Part shown: positions 15,494-24,033 of the stretch, in pieces | Layout of the letters: every line of letters starts with the position of its first letter | Numbering within the stretch: the first letter of the stretch is position 1 | Source of the DNA: Calothrix sp. MO_167.B12 | Lineage (GTDB): Bacteria > Cyanobacteriota > Cyanobacteriia > Cyanobacteriales > Nostocaceae | Assembly: GCA_030066045.1 (NCBI GenBank) | Contig: JASJCJ010000016.1 | Coordinates: 1 to 49,666 of the forward strand | Length of the DNA stretch: 49,666 nucleotides | Reading direction: 5' to 3' | Notes under the pieces: generated by a model | What the model was told of the DNA's origin: nothing | The model's database searches: none | Seen by the model: the letters and a program-made list of their open reading frames with translations, nothing else | Position numbers and translations under genes: made by a program

Positions 15494-18400
15494 TTATAAA
15501 AAGAAGTATCTATTTTCAGAAGATAAAGCACTTTTTACATCTTCATACTCTTTCTTTAACTGGGAAAATATTTCTGCTGCTCCGTTAGTAGTACCACCAC
15601 GACTAAGTGCTTCTAACTCTTTACATAAATCAGCCAAGTTGTTAGCACCCACATTGGCACTAGCAGATTTGAGAGCATGGGCAGCTTGGTACAATGATGC
15701 AGCATCTCCTTGTTTAATAGCTGTTGACATAGCTGCAACTCGTAAACTTGCATCTGCTAAATAACTATCAATCAACTCAGTAATAATCATCAGAGCTTCC
15801 TCCCCAGCCATCTGACTGAGGGATTGCAACACAGTAACATCAATGGCTGGCGAATTTGTGAATGTATCTATTTCCTGGGTATAAGTCTCATCGTCAATAA
15901 AACCTTCTGACTTCACTTGACACTGACTCAATGCTTGTTTTAATTCCTCAACTCGAATTGGTTTAGTAATATAATCATCCATCCCTGCATCCAAGCATAT
16001 TTCCCTATCTCCCTGCATCGCATTAGCTGTCATGGCAATAATGCGGGGACGAAATTTATTAGTCCATTGTTGGCAAATCTTCTTTGTTGCTGTCAAACCA
16101 TCCATTTCTGGCATTTGTACATCCATAAACACCACATCATAGGGTTGACGGTGTAAGGCTTGGAGTACTTCTATACCATTACCAGCAACATCAGCACGAT
16201 AACCCAATTTTTCTAGAGTTAACAGAGCTACCTTCTGATTTACCACATTATCTTCTGCTAATAAGATACGTAAATTTCCATTGACAGTAGGTTTTTGTTG
16301 TGTTTTTTCCACATCTGTAGAAGATGCGCTTAACTTAATAATTTTTTTACCTAAAACACCATTTAAAACCTGATAGAATTGCGATCGCTGTAATGGTTTG
16401 TTCAAAATAGCGGCGAACTTAATATCTGTTGATTGCTGAACAATTTCCTGTCTGCACAGAGAACTTAACATCACCAAGGGTAAATCCTGACATTGGGGAT
16501 ACTGACGGATTTTTCTCGCTAGAGTCACACCATCCATATCTGGCATTTGCATATCCAGAATTGCTAAATCAAATTCAATTCCCCGATGAATGAGTTTCAA
16601 AACTTTGTCTCCAGAATCAAGGGCGCAACTAAACATTCCCCATGACTCAGCTTGTAGGGTGAGAATTTTGCGGTTAGTGGCATTATCATCGACAATTAGC
16701 AGTCTTTTACCAATAAACTCCTCATGGGAGTCTTCTTCAGTAGATTGAGCATCAGATGCGGCAACTGTGGAAATTGTAAAGTAGAAAGTAGAACCAACCC
16801 CCTCTTGACTTTCCACCCACATCGTACCGCCCATCATTTCACTCAAAAGCTTACTAATTGCCAAACCCAGTCCCGTACCTCCATATTTACGAGTAGTAGA
16901 AGCATCAACTTGACTGAATGATTTGAACAACCGTTGCATTTTTTCTGGGGGAATACCAATACCCGTATCCTTCACCGCAAATTGGATTTCATAGCGGGAG
17001 TCTCCATCTAACTGGGTTGCATTGACATAGACAACTACTTCCCCAACTTCGGTGAACTTCACCGCATTACTGAGCAAATTGACTAACACTTGCCTGAGAC
17101 GGGTGACATCGCCTACTATCCCCTGGGGGGTTGGTGAATCAATTAAATACGCCAATTCTAATTTTTTCTCGGCAGCTTTTGCAGCAACTAAATTTAAAGC
17201 CTCTTCAATACAAGTACGCAAATCAAAGGGTTGCTCCTCCAAATCCAACTTACCTGCTTCAATTTTGGAGAAATCCAGGATGTCATTAATTAAAGTTAAT
17301 AAAGCATCCCCACTACTGCGGATAGTTTGGACAAAATCTTGTTGTTGCTCATTTAATTGAGTATCCAAAAGTAAACCCGTCATCCCAATCACCGCATTCA
17401 TGGGAGTACGAATTTCATGACTCATGGTAGCAAGAAATTCACTCTTAGCTCTATTAGCAGTTTCTGCTGCTTTTGTAGCTAAATTGAGTTCCTCATTTTG
17501 TGCTGCTAATTGTTCCCTTTGACAAGTTTCTCTCTCTAATAACTGTGCTTGAGCAATGGCGATACCCACCTGAGCTGCAACTGTTTGGAGTAATTCTACT
17601 TCCTCATCCTGCCAATATCGAATACCATCGCATTGTTGCAAAGCCAATACCCCATTAGGTTTCCCTTGATAGGAAGTGCGGATGGCTACCATTGACTTCA
17701 TTTCTAGCTGACGACACAAAGGAGCAGCTTTTACCAACAAAGGCTCTTCAAATACATCATGGGAAACAACTGCCGTATCCTGACTTAATACAGTTTCCGC
17801 ATGGGAATTACCAAGCACAGGGATTTCTATTTCCAGCATCGATTTTGTCCCCACAGTTAAATATTCTGCAACACAGGGAATTTGTGGCTGGGGAGATGCA
17901 ATGTAAGCGTGAAGAATGCAGCGATTGACTCCAAATAGTTTACCAACTTGGTCCACAGTAGTTTGAAAAATTTGTGCTGTATTTAAACTTTGACGAACTT
18001 CTTGGGTAATCTTCTCTAACAATACCGAGCGTTGTAGCTGTTTTTCCAAAGCATATTGAAATTGTTGGCGTTCAATTTCACCACCCAACCATTGAGCCAT
18101 CAACCTTAATAACTCTATGTTGACAGAAGTACAACTTAATAACTTGGGAGATTGACTAGAAAAATTCAGGGTTCCATAAATTGCACCACCGACAATTAAC
18201 GTAGTTCCCAAATAGCTCTCTAGTTGGGTATTAATATAACAAGGATGATTTTGCCATTTATGATTGCTCCCAGCCTGGAGAATACAAATAGGTTTATTCG
18301 CCCGTATTGTCTGGCTGCAATAGGTTTGACTCAAATTAAACACATCTCCAGGAGCAATTTTGATAGTTGCTTCCTCAGTCGCTTCCACTGCAACCACTTC

Positions 18401-20293
18401 ATAGGCATTACCCGTAATTTTACTGAGAATACCAATATCCAACCCAAATCTTTGACATCCCATGTGCAACATTTGGGTAACCCTTTGGGTAAAGTTCAGT
18501 TCTTGATTAGCTGTGATTTCATGTAAATTACGAATAGATGCCTCACTCTCTAATAATACCTGCTCAGACAACTTGCGATCGCTAATATCTCTTTCTACAG
18601 ACATCCAGTGGGTAAACCAACCCGTTTTATCGGCTATGGGAACAATATTTATCTCTACCCAATACTCTGTTCCATCTTTGCGATAATTAATTACTTCCAC
18701 ATTAACTGGTTGCCATGTATTCAGAGCTTGGCGAATTTTTGCTAGTTCTTGGGGATTGGTTTTTAAACCCTGTAACATCCGGGGTGTCTTACCAATAACC
18801 TCTTGAGAGGTATAACCAGTCATGCGGGTAAAAGCTTCATTGACATAAATAATTTTTGGACCATCTGGTGCATGATTAGGTTCAGCTTCAGTGATAACTA
18901 TAGAATCATTAGCATTCACCACCACAGACTCCAGCAAGCGCAATCTTTCATCTGCCTGTTTCCGTTCAGTGACATCGCGTAGACTGATAATTATACCTGC
19001 AACTATGGCATCATCTAACAAATTATTGCCGACAGCTTCCAAGACTCGCCAAGAACCATCTTGATGGCGCAAACGTAATTCTAATGGCTGAGATAAACCA
19101 GGATTTTGAGATAGCCTCTCAAAATATTCAGTTACTTTTAAAGTATCTTCTGGATGTACAATATCTAATAAATATCGATGTCTTATTTCTCTTACTTCAT
19201 ATGTTTCCGGTGCCAAAATGAAGTTTTCTACTTCATATCCTAAAATTGATGTCACAGAATAACTAACATCACGGATGAAAAGTTGATCATCAAGAATAGT
19301 AATGACATCAGAAGCTTGGTCTATTAAGGAGCGATAGTATTCTTCACTACGTTTAATATCTTCCTTAGCCAAATTTAATCCTTCTTCCCTAGCCATTACC
19401 TCCGAAATCATGTGTTGAAAAGCCTTTGACAATTGCCCTAGCTCATCTCTCTGTTTAGCTATTTTAATAATTTCGGTAGTTCGTAAATGATTTTCTGAAG
19501 TAATATTTATGGGACTATTAATAATATCTGCTGTGAATTTAGTTAGGTTCTTAATCGGTTTAATTACACCACGCTTTAACAATAAATTAACTAACAACAA
19601 AACTATTGTGAAAATACTCACAAAAATAGTCATTGTTAGTCCTAAGTATTGCCGTCCTTGAGCAAAAACATTATCTGCTGGTACGTAAATAGTTTGTGCA
19701 GAAACTATCTCATTCAGCTTCCAACCAAAACCATTTTCAGAACCATATGTCTTAATTAAACTTTTGGGTGCGCGCTCAGGACTACTATGGCATTCTAAAC
19801 AGCTCGCTTTTTTGATTGCTAATGGTCGAGAAATATAAAATAATTCATTACCATTAAGATTACGATAACCAGATAATTCCTTTATCTCAGATTTTTGGCG
19901 GAATTTTTCTACCAGTTGAGATTCAAAATCATCCGCTATATCCCGTGGATTAGTTGGATTTAAAGTTGCTTCTTTATATAAAAAATCTTCATATCCTTTC
20001 TGCTTCCGGAAATGTTCAAATATTTCTCTAGCCGAATATGCAGGAACGGTTTCCGGAATAAATTCTTCACTAGTATCTAAACTTTCTTTTAATAGTGGCT
20101 TTATATTATTACTAGTATAATTCCTAACTGAATTCATGGTCTGGGTCAGCATACTTGCTCTTTCTTGTACCTCTATTTCTGCCATACTCTGCATAGCCGC
20201 AGATAAAGCAACTCCACTGATAATCATTCCTGCCAAAAATAATGTTATTAATACGGCGTTAAATTTTGTCCCCAGACCTAATTTTTTCAGCAT
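15494..20293 (-). CDS. Large membrane hybrid histidine kinase with periplasmic haem-c type (DUF3365/Tll0287-like) sensor
   Basis: About 1599 residues. A first span (11-33) and a second (217-239) enclose a periplasmic domain with CLECH at 165-169, the CxxCH haem-c motif of DUF3365/Tll0287-like sensors. Next come HAMP (about 240-295), PAS (about 320-445), PAS (about 455-575), GAF (about 590-745), GAF (about 755-920), HisKA with His near 959, HATPase ([22 protein letters not shown]), two receivers (Asp near 1247 and 1391) and Hpt with His near 1539. It probably reads a periplasmic redox or gas signal plus cytoplasmic ones. The Hpt needs an outside receiver, and the divergent gene at 20829 starts with one (inference). 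The kinase half is duplicated in the 852-residue neighbour. Confidence 0.93.
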   Translation of the reverse strand: MLKKLGLGTKFNAVLITLFLAGMIISGVALSAAMQSMAEIEVQERASMLTQTMNSVRNYTSNNIKPLLKESLDTSEEFIPETVPAYSAREIFEHFRKQKGYEDFLYKEATLNPTNPRDIADDFESQLVEKFRQKSEIKELSGYRNLNGNELFYISRPLAIKKASCLECHSSPERAPKSLIKTYGSENGFGWKLNEIVSAQTIYVPADNVFAQGRQYLGLTMTIFVSIFTIVLLLVNLLLKRGVIKPIKNLTKFTADIINSPINITSENHLRTTEIIKIAKQRDELGQLSKAFQHMISEVMAREEGLNLAKEDIKRSEEYYRSLIDQASDVITILDDQLFIRDVSYSVTSILGYEVENFILAPETYEVREIRHRYLLDIVHPEDTLKVTEYFERLSQNPGLSQPLELRLRHQDGSWRVLEAVGNNLLDDAIVAGIIISLRDVTERKQADERLRLLESVVVNANDSIVITEAEPNHAPDGPKIIYVNEAFTRMTGYTSQEVIGKTPRMLQGLKTNPQELAKIRQALNTWQPVNVEVINYRKDGTEYWVEINIVPIADKTGWFTHWMSVERDISDRKLSEQVLLESEASIRNLHEITANQELNFTQRVTQMLHMGCQRFGLDIGILSKITGNAYEVVAVEATEEATIKIAPGDVFNLSQTYCSQTIRANKPICILQAGSNHKWQNHPCYINTQLESYLGTTLIVGGAIYGTLNFSSQSPKLLSCTSVNIELLRLMAQWLGGEIERQQFQYALEKQLQRSVLLEKITQEVRQSLNTAQIFQTTVDQVGKLFGVNRCILHAYIASPQPQIPCVAEYLTVGTKSMLEIEIPVLGNSHAETVLSQDTAVVSHDVFEEPLLVKAAPLCRQLEMKSMVAIRTSYQGKPNGVLALQQCDGIRYWQDEEVELLQTVAAQVGIAIAQAQLLERETCQREQLAAQNEELNLATKAAETANRAKSEFLATMSHEIRTPMNAVIGMTGLLLDTQLNEQQQDFVQTIRSSGDALLTLINDILDFSKIEAGKLDLEEQPFDLRTCIEEALNLVAAKAAEKKLELAYLIDSPTPQGIVGDVTRLRQVLVNLLSNAVKFTEVGEVVVYVNATQLDGDSRYEIQFAVKDTGIGIPPEKMQRLFKSFSQVDASTTRKYGGTGLGLAISKLLSEMMGGTMWVESQEGVGSTFYFTISTVAASDAQSTEEDSHEEFIGKRLLIVDDNATNRKILTLQAESWGMFSCALDSGDKVLKLIHRGIEFDLAILDMQMPDMDGVTLARKIRQYPQCQDLPLVMLSSLCRQEIVQQSTDIKFAAILNKPLQRSQFYQVLNGVLGKKIIKLSASSTDVEKTQQKPTVNGNLRILLAEDNVVNQKVALLTLEKLGYRADVAGNGIEVLQALHRQPYDVVFMDVQMPEMDGLTATKKICQQWTNKFRPRIIAMTANAMQGDREICLDAGMDDYITKPIRVEELKQALSQCQVKSEGFIDDETYTQEIDTFTNSPAIDVTVLQSLSQMAGEEALMIITELIDSYLADASLRVAAMSTAIKQGDAASLYQAAHALKSASANVGANNLADLCKELEALSRGGTTNGAAEIFSQLKKEYEDVKSALSSENRYFFL

Positions 20294-20828
20294 CTTCAGC
20301 CAGATTCGAGAAGAGTATCTATTCGCAACATTATAGTAGCTTGGACAATAGCAAACTTACCTAAGTGCATACACGTAAATAATTAATATAATCCAAAAAA
20401 AGATACTATAATTTAAGTTATATATTCTCAGCGTTTGTGTAAGTTATGTATTGGATTCATTTGAACATGAAAACTCTTGTCATCTAGTAAATGGCTGCAA
20501 ATTAGTAATTTTGAATATGTTTCCAAATCCTAATTTTTGGGCATTGCTGAATTGGAATATGAACTAAAAACATCATGTATCTTAAACTCTTCTTCTCTGT
20601 GCCTGGAGCGTGAGATAAATTCATATCTTGATTGGGCAACGCCAATTTTTGACCGAAATTAGGGTGTAGGGAGTGGGGGAAGAAGAGAAAAATATTTTCC
20701 TTATTTCCAGCCCTTTGATACCCTACATCGAAGGCTACGCCTACATCGATGGGGAAAGCACAGCTCCGACTTAGGAGGCTAACTGATAACTGAAATGACT
20801 TCATATCAAACCGAAGCATATATATTTA
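20294..20828. other. Divergent spacer between the large kinase and the phosphatase gene
   Basis: About 535 bp that must contain two outward promoters. The left part is AT-rich. The right part (about 20640-20815) has GGCTACGCCTACATCGATG-like repeat sequence and a GGAGTGGGGGA tract of the dispersed kind. A 105-codon frame on the minus strand spans these repeats and is not considered a gene. Confidence 0.5.
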
Positions 20829-22895
20829 ATGGAAAGTAGTCTTTATATGGAAAATAATTCACCTTTGATACTCATAGCAGATGACGACAAATCTACCAGA
20901 ATAGTATTAAAACTCATCCTGCAACAAGATGGTTATCAAATTCTAGAAGTAGAAAACGGCGAACAATGTTTAAGTACCTATAAGCAGTACCAACCAGACA
21001 TGGTTCTGCTAGATGCAATGATGCCAGTAATGGATGGATTTACTTGCTGTGAAAAATTGCAAAATATATCAAGTGATTTATTTCCAGTACCAGTACTAAT
21101 GATTACTGGATTAGATGATAAAGAATCAGTAGATAAAGCTTTCACTGTTGGTGCTACCGACTATATTACCAAGCCAATTCATCCACCAGTTTTACGCCAA
21201 CGCTTACGCCGCATGTTAAAAGCCCATGCAGCAGAAAAAGCACTCAGGGAAAGTGAGTATAAATATCGTTCTGTTGTTAATAATCTCAAAGAAGTTATAT
21301 TTCAAATTAACCTAGAGGGCGAATTAACATTCCTCAATCCTGCTTGGCAAAAAATAACAGGATTTTCTGTTCAAGAGAGTCTAGGTAGTAATTTTGTAGA
21401 TTTTATTCATCCTAGCGATCGCCAATGGTATTTAGGGTATAATCGTATTCTCATTAATAGTAATTCTATCCAAAAGTATACTCCAGATTGTTGCTATCAA
21501 CTACGCTATTTACATGATAATGGTAGCATCGGCTGGTTTGAAATATATGCTTGCCCAATGTTCACACCAGATAATAAACTAATAGGTATTTCTGGAACTC
21601 TCAATGATATTACTGAAATCAAACGTCAAGAACTATATCAAAAAGCAGAATATAACATTACTCGAGTTTTAGCAGAATCTGACAACCTTCAGGAAGCTAC
21701 ACCTAAAATTATCCGCTCGATTTGTCAAAGTATAGATTGGGAAATGGGTGAGTTATGGAGTATAAATTACCAAAAAAATGTTTTAGAACCGATTGCGAAT
21801 TGGTATCCATCCGTAAAGGAATTTGCGGATTTTCACAAATTAACTCAAACCATAACTTTTCAACCTGGAATTGGATTACCCGGTATTGTTTGGGATAAAA
21901 ATGAACCATTATGGATCGACAATTTAATGACAGATGCACATTGGCAAAGAGTCGAAATTGCAGAACAAATTGGATTGAAATCTGGTTTTGCCGTACCAAT
22001 TAATAGTGGTGAAGAAAAACTAGGTGTGATGACTTTTTTTAGTCGTGAAACCAAACATTATGATACAGATTTATTACATTTCATGGTCACCGTTTGCAGT
22101 CAAATTGGTCAATTCATCAAACGCAAGCAAGCAGAAGAAGAATCACAATGTCGGACTTCAATGCTGCAATCTGAATTAGAACAGGCTGCCAAGTATGTGG
22201 CTTCTCTGTTGCCTAACCCTACAAATATTGCAGTAGATATAGAGCAGCAGTTTATTCCTTCTTCTCAGTTAGGTGGTGATATTTTTGATTATTACTGGCT
22301 TGATGAAAATCACTTAGTTTTATATCTGGTAGATGTAGCTGGACATGGTGTTAGATCCGCTTTATTATCAGTCTCTATACTGAATTTATTACGCACACAA
22401 TCTCTATCAAATACTGATTTTTATCAACCTGCCAGTGTCTTGACAGAACTGAATAAAGTTTTTCAAATGGATGAAGAAAATGGAGACAATTACTTTACTA
22501 TTTGGTATGGTGTTTATAATACATCTACAAAAAAAATAGTTTACTCTTGTGCGGGACATCCTCCTGCTATTTTATTAATTCCATCTGCCACAGAATTGTC
22601 AGTACAGCAACTATCAACTGATAATATTGCTATTGGTTTACTCCCAGATATAGATTTTTGCCAAGATACTTTTATTCTTCCTGATGATAGTAAACTTTAT
22701 ATATTTAGTGATGGAGTATATGAAGTAAATCAGGATAATGGAAAAATTTGGGGATTAGATGCTTTTATGGAATTACTAAAACATCACCAATCCCATAATT
22801 CTACTTTAGAGAATGTTTTAAAATATATTCAAAATTTAAATCATAAGGGAGTATTAGAAGATGATTTCTCTTTATTACAATTGAATGTAAAATAA
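20829..22895 (+). CDS. Response regulator phosphatase: REC-PAS-GAF-PP2C (RsbU/SpoIIE type)
   Basis: Up to 688 residues. The receiver is canonical: acidic pocket ADDDKSTR (18-20), phospho-Asp near 62 (LLDAMMPVMDG), TG near 93 and TKP near 115. A PAS (about 140-265) and a GAF (about 280-430) follow. The C-terminal PP2C-type phosphatase shows GGDIFDYYW near 482 and VDVAGHGVRSALL near 501, with metal-binding Asp in both, and FSDGVYE near the end. Such enzymes dephosphorylate STAS proteins in partner-switching systems, and a STAS gene faces it 507 bp away. An internal ATG at 20847 (MENNSPLILI) is an equally possible start. It is divergent from the haem-c hybrid kinase, whose Hpt may phosphorylate this receiver (inference). 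Confidence 0.93.
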   Translation: MESSLYMENNSPLILIADDDKSTRIVLKLILQQDGYQILEVENGEQCLSTYKQYQPDMVLLDAMMPVMDGFTCCEKLQNISSDLFPVPVLMITGLDDKESVDKAFTVGATDYITKPIHPPVLRQRLRRMLKAHAAEKALRESEYKYRSVVNNLKEVIFQINLEGELTFLNPAWQKITGFSVQESLGSNFVDFIHPSDRQWYLGYNRILINSNSIQKYTPDCCYQLRYLHDNGSIGWFEIYACPMFTPDNKLIGISGTLNDITEIKRQELYQKAEYNITRVLAESDNLQEATPKIIRSICQSIDWEMGELWSINYQKNVLEPIANWYPSVKEFADFHKLTQTITFQPGIGLPGIVWDKNEPLWIDNLMTDAHWQRVEIAEQIGLKSGFAVPINSGEEKLGVMTFFSRETKHYDTDLLHFMVTVCSQIGQFIKRKQAEEESQCRTSMLQSELEQAAKYVASLLPNPTNIAVDIEQQFIPSSQLGGDIFDYYWLDENHLVLYLVDVAGHGVRSALLSVSILNLLRTQSLSNTDFYQPASVLTELNKVFQMDEENGDNYFTIWYGVYNTSTKKIVYSCAGHPPAILLIPSATELSVQQLSTDNIAIGLLPDIDFCQDTFILPDDSKLYIFSDGVYEVNQDNGKIWGLDAFMELLKHHQSHNSTLENVLKYIQNLNHKGVLEDDFSLLQLNVK

Positions 22896-23066
22896 ATGCA
22901 CTACGAAATTAGGTTAAGATATCTTTGAGGGTAGCAAATCTATGATTAGTCTACTTTTTACTTGTGCGTAGCACTATACTTAATGATTACTAAATTATCA
23001 ACATCAAAATATTGTCAATGATTTTTAGTAATTAATAAATGACAAAATAAATTGTGATTTGTATTT

Positions 23067-23280
23067 AGGGCTTGCTGAAAAAGTCTTTGGGTGAGGGTAG
23101 GCAACAGGCAACAGGCAACAGGCAACAGTTTCATCCCTGATTTTTTCGATTCTTTTTACCAAAAAAAATGATCTATGCAAGGTTTTTAAATCTCAAGCCC
23201 CTATTTCCTTGCACTTTCTCCGAATCAAACAGCCCTTATGCATTGATAAATCAATGTTTTATAGTTATTCAGCAAGCCCT
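23067..23280. mobile_element. Non-autonomous IS derivative (214 bp, AGGGCTTGCTGAA ends)
   Basis: Perfect 13-bp terminal inverted repeats, AGGGCTTGCTGAA and TTCAGCAAGCCCT, are flanked by ATTT on both sides (23063-23066 and 23281-23284). The inside has an AGGCAAC heptamer array (about 23099-23128) and no transposase. The ends look like those of a full insertion sequence active elsewhere in the genome; the family is not assigned. Confidence 0.8.
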
Positions 23281-23308
23281 ATTTAGCTTTGTAAATATAC
23301 CGTCTAAC

Positions 23309-23345
23309 AAAAGCCTTCCATTTATTTTCTAAATGGAAGGCTTTT
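23309..23345. terminator. Bidirectional rho-independent terminator
   Basis: A perfect 15-bp stem, AAAAGCCTTCCATTT and AAATGGAAGGCTTTT, with a 7-base loop. It ends in a T run on both strands and lies between the convergent phosphatase and STAS genes. It should stop both transcripts. Confidence 0.9.
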
Positions 23346-23402
23346 CATTATTGCTGAATGCAAAAATATCATTTCTGTTGTACAAATTAGATATTTTTGC
23401 TC

Positions 23403-23729
23403 TTATTTTAAAGACATTATATCTTGTTCAAATTCATTGCGATCGCTAAAAATTGTAAAGACTTTTTCAATTTTAGTTAATTGAAAAATCATTTGTAACT
23501 GTTCACCTAAAGAGCATAAATACATTTCTGATTTTGCATTCCGAACTGCTTTGAGTGTTGCCACTAAAGCTCCTATGCCAGAACTATTCATAAAACTGAC
23601 TTCTTGTAAATCGACTAAAATTACCTTACTGCCGTTGTCCACTAAATCAATAATTTCACGACGTAAATTATTTGTCGTAGTACTATCTAGGATTCCTGAT
23701 GGTTGAACAATTTTAAACTCATTAGCCAT
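23403..23729 (-). CDS. STAS domain protein (anti-sigma factor antagonist type)
   Basis: A 108-residue single STAS domain, the usual size of SpoIIAA/RsbV proteins. VILVDLQEVSFMNSSGIGAL (37-56) is the conserved segment. Ser49 corresponds to the residue phosphorylated by RsbW/SpoIIAB kinases, with Asn48 where SpoIIAA has Asp. In partner switching the unphosphorylated form binds the kinase and frees its other partner, and a PP2C phosphatase resets it. Both other parts are here: the phosphatase at 20829-22895 and the kinase-like domain inside the synthase at 24034-26439. A strong terminator follows the gene, and an NtcA-type promoter candidate lies about 60 bases upstream of its ATG. Confidence 0.95.
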   Translation of the reverse strand: MANEFKIVQPSGILDSTTTNNLRREIIDLVDNGSKVILVDLQEVSFMNSSGIGALVATLKAVRNAKSEMYLCSLGEQLQMIFQLTKIEKVFTIFSDRNEFEQDIMSLK

Positions 23730-23791
23730 GATATTTCTCCAATAATATTTTGAAATTCATTACAAAACAAATATTGAACAATTAGCAGCAA

Positions 23792-23832
23792 ATTATAAAT
23801 CAAGCTAGATAATTAACTGTAGATGCCAATAC
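23792..23832 (-). promoter_or_regulatory. Candidate NtcA-activated promoter for the STAS gene
   Basis: Read on the minus strand: GTA-N8-TAC (23832-23819), 21 bases, then TATAAT (23797-23792). This is the layout of class II NtcA promoters (GTAN8TAC with a TAN3T -10 box about 22 bases on). The predicted start near 23785 leaves a leader of about 55 bases to the ATG at 23729. It is only a sequence match. Confidence 0.45.
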
Positions 23833-23883
23833 TGTTCGATTAAGGAAATTTATCGGGGTCAAATTAATGATAATTTCTAGGTT

Positions 23884-23969
23884 GATAAGTAGGTAGGAAT
23901 AATTAAATGTTAGATCGAACCTCACAGGCGGGGTGATGTTTTATATTTAATTTGACCCAGTTACTTATC
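23884..23969. mobile_element. MITE-like element B, copy 4 (86 bp)
   Basis: The left end GATAAGTAGGTAGG and right end CAGTTACTTATC are inverse copies at their tips, with TTTATATTTAATTTGACC and AACCTCAC inside as in the other copies. It sits in the 304-bp gap between the synthase and STAS genes, upstream of the candidate promoter. Non-coding. Confidence 0.75.
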
Positions 23970-24033
23970 ATATACAAATACTTAATCGAGTAGTATTTTA
24001 GCCCATATCAGCATCCCCCCTGTAATTCAAAGA

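Noticed and set aside
20502-20819. A 105-codon minus-strand frame before the phosphatase gene
   Set aside because: It is composed partly of dispersed repeat sequence and has no protein-like pattern; it would occupy the divergent promoter region.
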